From the NCBI RefSeq assembly GCF_013376105.1, contig NZ_JAAMFM010000019.1:1-64000 (forward strand): a stretch of 64,000 bases of DNA, in the 5' to 3' direction. Origin of the DNA: Arthrobacter wenxiniae. GTDB lineage: Bacteria; Actinomycetota; Actinomycetes; Actinomycetales; Micrococcaceae. The notes below the pieces were generated by a model. It ran no database searches. It saw only the letters and a program-made list of their open reading frames with translations, and was not told the origin of the DNA. Positions 17,707 through 26,310 of the stretch are shown piece by piece. The number at the start of each line of letters is the position of its first letter. The first letter of the stretch is position 1. The position numbers were made by a program, and so were the translations under genes.

Positions 17707-18357
17707 TCATGCCTGCCGCAGCCCGCCCAGGGGCTCCAGCGTCGAGTTGACCATGAGCACGGCCGGTGCCCGGCCCTCCGCCAGCGAGACGGCCGAAACC
17801 GAGCCGGGGCTGATGGTGATCCGCTGGAAGAGGTCCAGCGGCGTCGCCAGGTAGTGGGCCACTGCCGCCTTGATGGGGTCGGCATGCGAGACGCAGACGA
17901 CGGCGCCACCCGGGTGGGAGCGGCACAGCCGTTCCAGCGTGCCCACCATCCGTGCCTGCATCTCGGCAAAGCCCTCCCCGCCCGGGAAGCGGAAGGCGGA
18001 CGGCGTGTGCTGGACCGCGTGCCACTCGGGCAGCCGGGCCAGGTCCGACAGCGCGGCGCCGGTCCAGGCGCCGAAGTCGCATTCGGTCAGGCCGACGTCC
18101 TCCAGCACCTCGAGCCCCCAGCGGGCGGCCGTGGGCGCCGCCGTTTCCCGGGCGCGCTCCAGGGGGGAGGAGTGGACGGCGTCGAGGGTCAGGCCCCCCA
18201 GGCGGTCCGCCAGCCGTTCCGCCTGGACGTGCCCCAGGCCGGACAGGTGCAGCCCCGGCGCGCGGCCGGGCAGCACTGTGCCCGTGGTCGGGGTCTGGCC
18301 GTGGCGCACCAGCAGGAGCAGGGTGCGCGCCGGCTCGGGGGCTGGCGTTGCGCTCAT
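17707..18357 (-). CDS. Histidine phosphatase, MSMEG_4193-type putative phosphomutase
   Basis: A 216-aa histidine-phosphatase-superfamily protein. It has the phospho-accepting RHG motif (LLLVRHGQTP) and the second His (VVCVSHADPIKAA). The length and the segments CDFGAWTG and FPGGEGFAEMQARM match the MSMEG_4193 family, annotated as a possible phosphomutase but without a proven substrate. The ATG at 18357 is preferred to upstream codons in the same frame that run into the AT-rich inverted repeat. It is the first gene of a two-gene unit with the SCO1664 homologue. Confidence 0.88.
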   Translation of the reverse strand: MSATPAPEPARTLLLLVRHGQTPTTGTVLPGRAPGLHLSGLGHVQAERLADRLGGLTLDAVHSSPLERARETAAPTAARWGLEVLEDVGLTECDFGAWTGAALSDLARLPEWHAVQHTPSAFRFPGGEGFAEMQARMVGTLERLCRSHPGGAVVCVSHADPIKAAVAHYLATPLDLFQRITISPGSVSAVSLAEGRAPAVLMVNSTLEPLGGLRQA

Positions 18358-18423
18358 TGGAACCAAGCGTAGCGGCAGGGGTCCCCGCCCGAGCTTGCGA
18401 GGGGTGGGGGAGTCGCGTAGCCA

Positions 18424-18483
18424 GGATGCCGGTTTGGATATATGAGGTCGATATATCAGCCTCAAATATCTGAATCGGCATCC
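18424..18483. repeat. AT-rich inverted repeat in a divergent intergenic region
   Basis: Two 24-bp arms (18424-18447 and 18460-18483) match as inverted repeats at 20 of 24 positions around a 12-nt loop that contains the palindrome GATATATC. The block is unusually AT-rich against its surroundings, and GATAT-like cores occur three times. It lies between the leftward phosphomutase gene and the rightward AAA gene. That makes it either a multi-site operator and promoter region or the remnant of a small mobile palindrome. Confidence 0.7.
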
Positions 18484-18526
18484 CTGCCGGATAGGGTCCT
18501 TCGCCAGGGTCTCGATTCCGGGCACC

Positions 18527-19936
18527 GTGGGGGACTACCGTGGAGGTGTGAGTGACCATCCAGACATCTCCACCGTTGGTGAACTGCGGGCCGCCGGGCA
18601 CGTGCACAAGGACCTGCGCCAGGAACTCCGCGACAACCTGCTCGCCGCGCTCGCGGCCGGGCGCGACCCGTGGCCGGGCATCCACGGCCTGGATGAGACC
18701 GTCCTGCCCCAGCTGGAACGCGCCCTCCTCGCGGGCCACGACGTGGTGCTGCTCGGCGAACGCGGGCAAGGCAAGACGCGCCTGTTGCGCACCCTGGCCG
18801 GGCTGCTGGACGAGTGGTCGCCCGTGATCGAGGGCTCCGAATTGAACGAGCACCCCTTTGAGCCGGTCACGGGGCGGTCCTGGGCCCGTGTCCGCGAGGA
18901 AGGCGATGCGCTGCCGGTGGCGTGGCGGCACCGCAGCGAGCGCTACGTCGAGAAGCTGGCCACCCCGGACACCTCCGTTGCCGACCTCATTGGGGACGTG
19001 GACCCCATGCGGGTGGCCGAGGGGCGGCGGCTGGGCGATCCGGAAACCATCCACTACGGCCTGGTCCCGCGCGCCAACCGCGGCATCGTCGCCATCAACG
19101 AACTGCCCGACCTCGCCGAGCGGATCCAGGTTTCGCTGCTCAACGTGATGGAGGAACGCGACATCCAAATCCGCGGCTATGTGCTGCGGCTGCCCCTGGA
19201 CGTGCTGGTGGTGGCCTCCGCCAACCCGGAGGACTACACCAACCGCGGCCGGATCATCACGCCCCTGAAGGACCGTTTCGGAGCCGAAATCCGCACCCAC
19301 TACCCGCTGGAGCTCGACGACGAGGTCGCCGTCATCCGGCAGGAGGGGAAGCTGGTGGCCGACGTCCCGCCCGTCATCCTGGAAATCCTGGCCCGCTACA
19401 CCCGTGCGCTGCGGCAGTCGCCGGCCATCAACCAGAGCTCCGGCGTCTCGGCCCGGTTCGGCATCGCGGGCGCGGAGACCGTTGCCGCGGCCGCGCTGCG
19501 CCGGGCCGCCGTCCGGGGAGAGGCCACGGCCGTGGCGAGGATCGTGGACCTCGAGAGCGCCGTGGACGTGCTCTCCGGCAAGCTGGAATTTGAATCCGGC
19601 GAGGAGGGGCGGGAGCAGGAGATCCTCAACCACCTGCTGCGCACGGCCACGGCGGAGGCCGTGCGGGAGCACTACCGGGGCCTCGACTTCAGCCCGCTGG
19701 TGGCCGCGTTCGACGGCCGGACCACCGTGACCACGGGCGACGCCGTCACGGCGGCGGAGTTCCTGGAGAACCTCCCCGCCCTGGACGGCTCCGGCCTCTA
19801 CGACGCGATCGGCAGCCACCTGAAAGCGGGCAACGACGGGCAGCGCGCCGCCGCCATTGAGCTGGCTTTGGAAGGGCTCTTCCTGGCCCGGCGGATCTCC
19901 AAGGAGTCCGGCGGCGGGGAGACGGTTTACGGATAA
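18527..19936 (+). CDS. MoxR/ChlI-like AAA+ ATPase
   Basis: A 469-aa AAA+ ATPase. Walker A is LLGERGQGKTRLL, Walker B is GIVAINELPDL, and sensor 1 lies in VVASANPEDYTNRGR. An arginine-finger region follows in LKDRFGAEI. The architecture resembles magnesium-chelatase subunit I and MoxR proteins, which act as remodelling chaperones with a VWA partner. The partner gene follows after 9 bp. The start is uncertain: GTG at 18527 is kept because the GGAGG at 18542-18546 is only 1 bp from the in-frame GTG at 18548, too close for normal initiation. Confidence 0.88.
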   Translation: MGDYRGGVSDHPDISTVGELRAAGHVHKDLRQELRDNLLAALAAGRDPWPGIHGLDETVLPQLERALLAGHDVVLLGERGQGKTRLLRTLAGLLDEWSPVIEGSELNEHPFEPVTGRSWARVREEGDALPVAWRHRSERYVEKLATPDTSVADLIGDVDPMRVAEGRRLGDPETIHYGLVPRANRGIVAINELPDLAERIQVSLLNVMEERDIQIRGYVLRLPLDVLVVASANPEDYTNRGRIITPLKDRFGAEIRTHYPLELDDEVAVIRQEGKLVADVPPVILEILARYTRALRQSPAINQSSGVSARFGIAGAETVAAAALRRAAVRGEATAVARIVDLESAVDVLSGKLEFESGEEGREQEILNHLLRTATAEAVREHYRGLDFSPLVAAFDGRTTVTTGDAVTAAEFLENLPALDGSGLYDAIGSHLKAGNDGQRAAAIELALEGLFLARRISKESGGGETVYG

Positions 19937-19945
19937 GGAAGCATC

Positions 19946-21949
19946 ATGGGCGCCCACGAACACATGTCCCGGTACGGCCGGTACGCCGGAGGCCCCGATC
20001 CGCTGGCGCCGCCGGTGGACCTTGCCGAGGCCCTCGACGCCGTCGCGGAGGACGTCATGGCCGGCTATTCCCCCCGCCGCGCGCTACGGGAGTACCTGCG
20101 GCGCGGCGGGCCGCGCCGGCCGGGCCTGGACGAGCTCGCCGGCCGCGTCCAGCAGCGCCGCCACGACCTCCTGAACCGGCACCGGCTTGACGGCACCCTC
20201 GAGGAGGTCCGCAAGCTGCTCGAGGACGCCGTGCTCGCTGAACGCAAACAGCTGGCACGCGACGCCGCCATGGACGACACCGACCGCGCCTTCCGGGAGC
20301 TGCAGCTGGAGAACCTGCCCCAGTCCACCGCGGCCGCGGTCAACGAGCTCGACTCCTACGACTGGCAGTCCGGCGACGCGAGGGAGGCGTACGAACGCAT
20401 AAAGGACCTGCTGGGCCGGGAGCTGCTGGACCAGCGCTTCGCCGGGATGAAGCAGGCCCTGGAAGGGGCCACGGCGGAGGACCGCGAGGCTGTCGAGGCC
20501 ATGCTGCGCGACCTCAACGAACTGCTGGACAAGCACCGCCGCGGGGAGGACACCGAGGAGGACTTCCGCGGGTTCATGGCCCGCCACGGCGGATTCTTCC
20601 CGGAAAACCCGCAGTCCGTCGACGAGCTGGTGGACGCCCTGGCCCGGCGCGCGGCGGCGGCCCAGCGGCTCATGCAATCCATGTCGCCGGAGCAGCGCGA
20701 GGAACTCATGCGGCTCTCGGCGCAGGCGTTCGGCTCGCCGGGGCTCATGTCCCAGCTTGATGCGCTGGACTCCAACCTCCAGGCCCTGCGCCCGGGCGAG
20801 GACTGGTCCGGGTCCGAACGCTTCCAGGGCCGGGAGGGCCTGGGGCTCGGCGACGGCACGGGCGTGCTCCAGGACCTCGCCGAACTCGACGGGCTGGCCG
20901 AACAGCTGTCCCAGTCCTACGCCGGCTCCAGCCTTGACGACCTCGACCTGGACGCCCTGGCCCGCCAGCTCGGCGCGGACGCCGCCGTCTCGGCCCGCAC
21001 GCTCGCGGAGATTGAGCGTGCCATGCAGGACAGCGGCTACCTGCGGCGGGGTGCGGACGGGGACCTGCGGCTCTCGCCCCAGGCCATGCGGCGCCTGGGG
21101 AAGTCGCTGCTGCGGGACGCCGCCCGACAGCTGTCCGGGCGGACGGGGTTCCGGGACACGCGGTCGTCCGGTGCCGCTGGCGAGCCCGCAGGGTCCAGCC
21201 GCGAGTGGCAGTTTGGCGACGCCGAACCGTGGGACGTCACCCGCACCATCACCAACGCCATCACCCGCACCGCGGCCGACGGCGGCAACCCGGCGTCCGG
21301 CCTGCGGCTCGAGGTGGGCGACATCGAGGTCGCGGAGACCGAGGCACGCACCCGGGCCGCCGTCGTCCTGCTGGCCGACATCTCCTTCTCCATGGCCGCC
21401 GAGGGCCGGTGGGTGCCCATGAAGCGCACGGCCCTCGCCCTGCACCACCTGGTCTCCACCCGCTTCCGCGGCGACCGCCTCGAGCTGGTCACCTTCGGCC
21501 TCCGCGCCCAGTCGATGGACATCGAGGGGCTCACGGCCCTGCCCGCCGACAGGGAACAGGGAACCAACCTGCACCACGGGCTGCTGCTGGCCGGCCGCTT
21601 CTTCCGCCAGCACCGCGCCCTCCAGCCCGTCCTGCTAGTGGTGACCGACGGCGAACCCACCGCCCACCTGCTGCCGGACGGGGAGCCGTGGTTCTCCTGG
21701 CCGCCGGATACGGAGACCGTCGCCGCCACCGTCGCCGAGCTCGACCGCCTGGGGCGCGCCGGAACGCAGGTGACGTTCTTCCGCCTGGGCGACGACCCCG
21801 GCCTGGAGCGGTTCGTGGCGGCCATGGCCCGCCGGACCGGCGGCCGCGTGGTGGCGCCCGACGCCGGCGAGCTCGGTGCCGCCGTCGTCGGCGAGTACCT
21901 GCGTGCCCATTTCCACGGTCCCGCGGACGACGCCGGCTGGGTGCCTTAG
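19946..21949 (+). CDS. VWA-domain protein partnering the AAA+ ATPase
   Basis: A 667-aa protein. A long charged, mostly helical N-terminal region is followed by a C-terminal von Willebrand factor A domain. Its metal-ion-dependent adhesion site is complete: Asp-x-Ser-x-Ser in LLADISFSMA, Thr in EQGTNLHHG, and Asp in VVTDGEPTAH. The start ATG has AAGGA upstream, 9 bp after the ATPase stop codon. MoxR/VWA pairs work together in protein activation or metal insertion; the client of this pair is unknown. No clear client gene is adjacent. Confidence 0.88.
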   Translation: MGAHEHMSRYGRYAGGPDPLAPPVDLAEALDAVAEDVMAGYSPRRALREYLRRGGPRRPGLDELAGRVQQRRHDLLNRHRLDGTLEEVRKLLEDAVLAERKQLARDAAMDDTDRAFRELQLENLPQSTAAAVNELDSYDWQSGDAREAYERIKDLLGRELLDQRFAGMKQALEGATAEDREAVEAMLRDLNELLDKHRRGEDTEEDFRGFMARHGGFFPENPQSVDELVDALARRAAAAQRLMQSMSPEQREELMRLSAQAFGSPGLMSQLDALDSNLQALRPGEDWSGSERFQGREGLGLGDGTGVLQDLAELDGLAEQLSQSYAGSSLDDLDLDALARQLGADAAVSARTLAEIERAMQDSGYLRRGADGDLRLSPQAMRRLGKSLLRDAARQLSGRTGFRDTRSSGAAGEPAGSSREWQFGDAEPWDVTRTITNAITRTAADGGNPASGLRLEVGDIEVAETEARTRAAVVLLADISFSMAAEGRWVPMKRTALALHHLVSTRFRGDRLELVTFGLRAQSMDIEGLTALPADREQGTNLHHGLLLAGRFFRQHRALQPVLLVVTDGEPTAHLLPDGEPWFSWPPDTETVAATVAELDRLGRAGTQVTFFRLGDDPGLERFVAAMARRTGGRVVAPDAGELGAAVVGEYLRAHFHGPADDAGWVP

Positions 21950-22018
21950 GCGGCCGTCTCACCTTGTGGACGCGTGTGACCTCTCCCACACCTCGTGATA
22001 GGCTGTCCAAAATTCATT

Positions 22019-22036
22019 ACCGTCCGAACGGTCGGT
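22019..22036. promoter_or_regulatory. TetR-type palindromic operator upstream of the MFS transporter
   Basis: ACCGTCCGAACGGTCGGT matches its own reverse complement at 14 of 18 positions. It has the ACCGnCCG/CGGTnGGT arms typical of many TetR-family operators. It lies about 50 bp before the transporter ATG, and a similar site occurs at 40116-40129 before another transporter. A weak promoter (TGTGAC at 21975, TAGGCT at 21999) lies just upstream. Confidence 0.55.
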
Positions 22037-22087
22037 AACTTCCGGCTTCCAAGCAACCGCGTCCGCGCGCTGAACAATGGAGTTCGC

Positions 22088-23455
22088 ATGTCCCTCGCCC
22101 CACAAACAGCACCAGGAACCCGCTCCGAGGCCCGACGCGTCCTTGCCGGCACCCTGGTCGGAACCACCATCGAGTGGTACGACTTCTTCATCTTTGCCCA
22201 GCTCACGGCAACCCTGCTGACCCCGCTCTTCCTCAAGCCGCTGAGCGAGAACAATCCGGGCCTGGGGCAGATCCTGGCCTTCGCCATGATCGGCATCTCC
22301 TTCCTCTTCCGGCCGCTGGGCGCAATCGTCGCCGGGCACCTGGGCGACAAGTTCGGCCGCAAGCGGATCCTGGTGCTCACGCTCATCCTCATGGGCGCCG
22401 CCACGGCCCTGATCGGGCTGCTGCCCACCTACGGGCAGATCGGGCTGTGGGCTCCGCTGCTGCTGGTGCTGCTGCGCGTCGTCCAGGGCTTCTCCGCCGG
22501 CGGCGAATGGGGCGGCGCCGCCCTGATGGCCGTGGAGCACGCGCCCGCCGGCAGGCGGGGCTACTTCGGCGCCTACCCGCAGATCGGCGTGCCCCTCGGC
22601 ATGATTCTGGCCACCGGCTTGCTCTACATTCTGCGCACGGCCACCACGTCCGAGCAGTTCACCGCCTGGGGCTGGCGCATCCCGTTCCTGCTCTCCGTGG
22701 TCCTGGTCGTTGTGGGCTACCTGATCCGGCGTGCCGTGGAGGAGTCGCCGGTGTTCAAGCGGCTGGCCCTGCGCAAGGCCTCCGAGCACACCCCGCTCAA
22801 GCAGCTGTTCCAGACCAACACCAAGCAGGTCATCCAGGCCGCCCTGATCTTTGTCTCCAACAACGCCGCGGGCTACCTCGTCATCGCGTTCTTGATCGCC
22901 TACACCACCAAGGTCCTGCACATGCCCGTGGCGCCCGTGCTGCTGGCCACCACCGTGGGCTCCTTCGGCTGGCTGATCTTCACGTTGGTGGGCGGTTGGC
23001 TCTCGGACAGGATCGGGCGCCGGGCGACGTTCCTGGCCGGCTATGCCCTGGTCTTCGTCTGGATGATCCCCATGTTCCGGCTCATCGACTCCGGCAACGT
23101 GGTGGTTTACGGCTTCGCGGTGTTTGTGCTGACAATCGGCCTGGGCCTGTCCTACGGCCCGCAGTCGGCCATGTACGCGGAGATGTTCCCGGCGCACATC
23201 CGCTACTCGGGCATCTCCATCGGCTATGCGATCGGGGCCATCCTGGGCGGGGCGTTTGCTGCCACCGTGGCGGAGGTGCTCCTGCAGAAGACCGGCTGGT
23301 CCGGTTCGATCGCGCTGTACATCATGGCGCTGACCGTGGTGTCGGTCGCCGCCGTGCTGTGGGTGGGGGAGACGCGCGGGAACAACCTGCACGTGGAGGA
23401 CCTCGACGACGAACTGGTGCGCCTGGCCGCCAACGTGGCGCCCGAAGGAAAATAG
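22088..23455 (+). CDS. MFS transporter, metabolite:H+ symporter (MHS) type
   Basis: A 455-aa 12-helix transporter of the MHS branch of the major facilitator superfamily (relatives of ShiA, ProP and KgtP). It begins with the family start motif VGTTIEWYDFFIF. The loop motif GHLGDKFGRKRIL and the segment RVVQGFSAGGEWGGAALM are diagnostic. It probably imports a carboxylate or zwitterion with protons. The ATG at 22088 with GGAG 5 bp upstream is chosen over an earlier ATG that would cover the operator. The upstream palindrome suggests control by a TetR protein not encoded next to it. Confidence 0.92.
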   Translation: MSLAPQTAPGTRSEARRVLAGTLVGTTIEWYDFFIFAQLTATLLTPLFLKPLSENNPGLGQILAFAMIGISFLFRPLGAIVAGHLGDKFGRKRILVLTLILMGAATALIGLLPTYGQIGLWAPLLLVLLRVVQGFSAGGEWGGAALMAVEHAPAGRRGYFGAYPQIGVPLGMILATGLLYILRTATTSEQFTAWGWRIPFLLSVVLVVVGYLIRRAVEESPVFKRLALRKASEHTPLKQLFQTNTKQVIQAALIFVSNNAAGYLVIAFLIAYTTKVLHMPVAPVLLATTVGSFGWLIFTLVGGWLSDRIGRRATFLAGYALVFVWMIPMFRLIDSGNVVVYGFAVFVLTIGLGLSYGPQSAMYAEMFPAHIRYSGISIGYAIGAILGGAFAATVAEVLLQKTGWSGSIALYIMALTVVSVAAVLWVGETRGNNLHVEDLDDELVRLAANVAPEGK

Positions 23456-23465
23456 CGCCGCCTCA

Positions 23466-23499
23466 AGCCGGTGCCCGGCTCCCGGGCCGCGCACCGGCT
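23466..23499. terminator. Bidirectional hairpin between convergent genes
   Basis: A 9-bp stem (AGCCGGTGC at 23466, complement at 23491-23499) surrounds a GC-rich 16-nt loop. It lies between the convergent MFS and aminotransferase genes and could serve both. Confidence 0.6.
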
Positions 23500-23509
23500 G
23501 GCGCGCCGC

Positions 23510-24703
23510 TCACAGTTCAAGCCATGCCTTCAACCGGCCCAATCCCTCCCGGATGTCATCGACGGGCAGGCCGGAATAGGCAAAGCGGGCGTAGGAGCGG
23601 TCCTCTCCCGGCTGGGGCCGGCCAAAATGGAGGCGCGTGCAAAATGAGACGCCCGTCGCGTGCAGCGCCTCGGTGGCGAAGTCCGGCAGCTCCGTGATGC
23701 CCTTCGACGCCATGGCCCCGGTGACATCGGGGAACAGGTAAAACGTGGCGTTTGGCTTGGCAACGCTGACTCCCGGCATGGAGTTGAGCAGTTCGGCGGT
23801 GGCGTCGCGGCGGGCCTGCAGCTCGGCGAGGATGGCACGGGGTCCGGACTGGTCGCCGCGGATGGCCTCCACGCCGGCGCGCTGGACAAAGTGGGTGGTG
23901 CAGGACTCGTCGTTGGTGTTGAGCTTGGCGAATGCCTCGGAGACTTTCCGCGGGGCAACGGCGCACCCGAGCCGCCAGCCGGTCATCGCGAACTTCTTGC
24001 TGAAAGTGTAGAGGATGACGGTTCGCTCCGCCATGCCGGGCAGCGCCGCAATCGAGTGTGAGGAACCAGAATAGCGCATCTCAAAGTAGGCCTCGTCGGA
24101 AAGCACCCACAGGTTGTGCCGCCGGGCCAGGTCGGCAACTGCACGGCGCTCGGCCTCGGTGGATTCGGCCCCGATGGGGTTTTGCAGGTCGTTGTAGATG
24201 ATGGCCTTGGTCGCCGGGCCCACCATCGACTTGAGCTGCTCCAAGTCGATCGCGAAGCCGGCGTCCGTGGGGAGGTAGCGGTACGGGCGGGCGGTGCCGC
24301 CGTAGTATTCGATCTGGCTCTCATAGATGGGGTAGCCCGGATTCGGGTAGAGGACCTCGTCCCCCGGATCCATGAGCGTCTGGATGAACCGGCCGATCAC
24401 CGGCTTGCCCCCCGGATGCACCGTCACCTGTTCCGGGCCCACTGCCATTCCGCGCTTGGCGCCAATGTCTTCGGCGAGTGCTTCACGCAACAGCGGTATC
24501 CCGGCCGCCGGGCAGTACCCCGTCAAGCCGTCGGCAATGGCCTTGTCCAGGGCCTCGACAATGTTCGGCGGTGTTGGCAGGTCAATGTCACCGAGGTGGA
24601 AAGGATAAACCCGGTTTCCCTGTGCCGCCCAGTCGGCTGCGGCCTGGGAGACCGAAAATGCGGTCTCGGTGCCGAGCCGGTCCAATCGTTGCGCAAGCTC
24701 CAC
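23510..24703 (-). CDS. PLP-dependent aminotransferase, class I/II
   Basis: A 397-aa fold-type I aminotransferase. The PLP-binding Lys is in YTFSKKFAMTGWRLG. The cofactor-contact segments are NDLQNPIGAEST and VLSDEAYFEMRYSG, and the C-terminal substrate Arg is in YARFAYSG. The GTG at 24703 has GAGG 7 bp upstream and replaces an ATG 30 bp further up. The specific amino donor is not apparent; aspartate/aromatic-type or 2-aminoadipate-type relatives fit. It is divergent from a 2-hydroxyacid dehydrogenase, which could reduce a 2-oxoacid made by this enzyme. Confidence 0.88.
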   Translation of the reverse strand: MELAQRLDRLGTETAFSVSQAAADWAAQGNRVYPFHLGDIDLPTPPNIVEALDKAIADGLTGYCPAAGIPLLREALAEDIGAKRGMAVGPEQVTVHPGGKPVIGRFIQTLMDPGDEVLYPNPGYPIYESQIEYYGGTARPYRYLPTDAGFAIDLEQLKSMVGPATKAIIYNDLQNPIGAESTEAERRAVADLARRHNLWVLSDEAYFEMRYSGSSHSIAALPGMAERTVILYTFSKKFAMTGWRLGCAVAPRKVSEAFAKLNTNDESCTTHFVQRAGVEAIRGDQSGPRAILAELQARRDATAELLNSMPGVSVAKPNATFYLFPDVTGAMASKGITELPDFATEALHATGVSFCTRLHFGRPQPGEDRSYARFAYSGLPVDDIREGLGRLKAWLEL

Positions 24704-24787
24704 GTGGCGCCTCTTTCTGTTCGCTGGGCCCACGCGTCAGCGGGGCCCGGCTGAGAAACGAAGCCCGGGAGGGCGTGGGGACTAGTC

Positions 24788-24816
24788 CTGATCGTACGAC
24801 CGCCCTGCGCTATCCT
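24788..24816 (+). promoter_or_regulatory. Promoter for a leaderless transcript
   Basis: TATCCT at 24811-24816 ends 6 bp before the ATG at 24823, so the transcript probably starts on the initiation codon. A weak -35 (CTGATC at 24788-24793) lies 17 bp upstream. There is no spaced ribosome-binding site, in keeping with the leaderless mRNAs common in actinobacteria. Confidence 0.5.
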
Positions 24817-24822
24817 CAAGGG

Positions 24823-25749
24823 ATGGGTGAAGATCACGTACTTGTCAGTGTTCCCGATGCGGCCCTGCGCGAAGCGTTCGGAGCCGCGCCCGAGGGCGTG
24901 GAGATTGTCGAATGGGACATGGCCGGGCCCCCGCCCGCTGCCGTGATCGACATCGTGGTGCCGCCTTACATGGGCGGAACGGGGTTGCTGGCGGCCCTGG
25001 AGGGCGTCACCGCCAGGCTCGTGCAGAGCCAGTCCATTGGGTTCGACGGCGTTGCGGCCGCGCTTCCGCCGGGAAATGTGTTCGCCAATGCTGTCTCCGT
25101 GCACGAGACCTCGACGGCGGAGCTGGCTGTGGCGCTCATCCTGGCGTCCCAGCGCGGCCTGCCGGAATTTGTCAGGGCCGCCGGACGCGGCACCTGGACC
25201 CCGCTGCGACGCCCGTCCCTCGCCGACCGCACCGTGCTGCTTGTCGGCTACGGCGGCGTTGGCAAGGCCATTGAGGACCGGCTGCGCGGGTTCGAGACCA
25301 CCGTGGTGCGCGTTGCCACACGCGCCCGCGAGGAACCCGCCGGGCACGTGCACGGGATCGACGAGCTCCCGTCCCTGCTGCCGCAGGCTGACATCGTCGT
25401 GGTCGGGGTTCCGTTGAGCGACGCCACCACGCACCTGATCAACGACGGCTTCCTCTCACTGCTGCGCGACGACGCATTGGTGGTGAACATCTCCCGTGGC
25501 GCCGTCGCTGACACCCCGGCCCTCCTTGACCATGCCCGCCGTGGCAGGCTCCGGCTGGCCCTGGACGTGACGGATCCCGAGCCGCTTCCCGACGGGCATC
25601 CCTTGTTTGATTTGCCCAACGTGCTGATCACCCCGCATGTTGGCGGCGCCTCAAGCGCCATGATGCCCAGGATGGCGCGCCTGCTGCGCCGCCAGGCCGA
25701 GCGCATGCTCCGCGGCGAGGAGCCGCTGAACGTCGTTGTGCGGACCTGA
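24823..25749 (+). CDS. D-isomer-specific 2-hydroxyacid dehydrogenase
   Basis: A 308-aa NAD-dependent dehydrogenase. The Rossmann motif is LVGYGGVGKAIEDRL. The catalytic Arg is in VNISRGAVADTP, the Glu is in DVTDPEPLPDGHPL, and the catalytic His is in LITPHVGGASS. It interconverts a 2-oxoacid and a D-2-hydroxyacid; glyoxylate/hydroxypyruvate reductase-like activity is possible. The start is ATG 24823 directly after AAGGG, with no room for a normal Shine-Dalgarno, which points to a leaderless message. A 115-residue upstream extension into the aminotransferase is rejected. Confidence 0.9.
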   Translation: MGEDHVLVSVPDAALREAFGAAPEGVEIVEWDMAGPPPAAVIDIVVPPYMGGTGLLAALEGVTARLVQSQSIGFDGVAAALPPGNVFANAVSVHETSTAELAVALILASQRGLPEFVRAAGRGTWTPLRRPSLADRTVLLVGYGGVGKAIEDRLRGFETTVVRVATRAREEPAGHVHGIDELPSLLPQADIVVVGVPLSDATTHLINDGFLSLLRDDALVVNISRGAVADTPALLDHARRGRLRLALDVTDPEPLPDGHPLFDLPNVLITPHVGGASSAMMPRMARLLRRQAERMLRGEEPLNVVVRT

Positions 25750-25818
25750 CCGCCGCAGCCCGCCCGCCGCGCAGTTGACGGTGTTACGCTCCAAACAGCA
25801 TTTTGGTTGGGAGGCGTC

Positions 25819-26310
25819 ATGCCCGTGCTGAAGTTCACGGACTGGTGGGACAGGTTCTTCGCGGTCGGCATCATCTTCAAGGGGCTCGACGGCGTCCTGG
25901 AGCTGGTGGGCGGCGCGCTCCTGCTCTTTGTGGCCCCGGCCCAAATCAACCACCTGGCCATCCTGATCACCCAGCCGGAGCTGACGGACGACCCCAACGA
26001 CTTCATCGCCAACCACATCCTGCAGGGCGTGTCCGGGCTGACCACTCACGTGGTGCTCTTCACCGCCGCCTACCTGCTGGCGCACGGCATCGTCAAGGTG
26101 GTCCTGGTGACGGCGCTGCTGATGGACAAGCTGTGGGCCTACCCGTGGATGATCGGCGTCCTGGTGATCTTCATTCTCTACCAGCTGTTCCAGCTCACCA
26201 CCACCCCGTCGATCGGGCTGGCGGTCCTGACCGTGTTCGATATCCTGATCGTGTTGCTGACGTGGCACGAATTCCTCAGGCACCGCAAGCGCGGAAAAGA
26301 GTTGGCATGA
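25819..26310 (+). CDS. DUF2127 family membrane protein
   Basis: A 163-aa integral membrane protein with about four hydrophobic segments. It has the DUF2127 features of an N-terminal FAVGIIFKGLDGVLELVGG, a central HGIVKVVLVTALLMDKLWAYPW and a C-terminal basic tail. The function of the family is unknown. The ATG at 25819 follows GGGAGG by 4 bp. Its stop overlaps the start of the ketopantoate reductase gene (ATGA), so the two are translationally coupled, which gives no clear functional hint. Confidence 0.85.
   Translation: MPVLKFTDWWDRFFAVGIIFKGLDGVLELVGGALLLFVAPAQINHLAILITQPELTDDPNDFIANHILQGVSGLTTHVVLFTAAYLLAHGIVKVVLVTALLMDKLWAYPWMIGVLVIFILYQLFQLTTTPSIGLAVLTVFDILIVLLTWHEFLRHRKRGKELA

Noticed and set aside
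17675-19963. 762-aa minus-strand frame across the phosphomutase and AAA genes
   Set aside because: Overlaps confident genes on both strands and includes no recognisable domain.
25803-26306. N-terminal extension of the ketopantoate reductase to 476 aa
   Set aside because: The extension overlaps the DUF2127 gene in another frame. The GxGxxG motif sits at residue 7 of the shorter form, as in the family.
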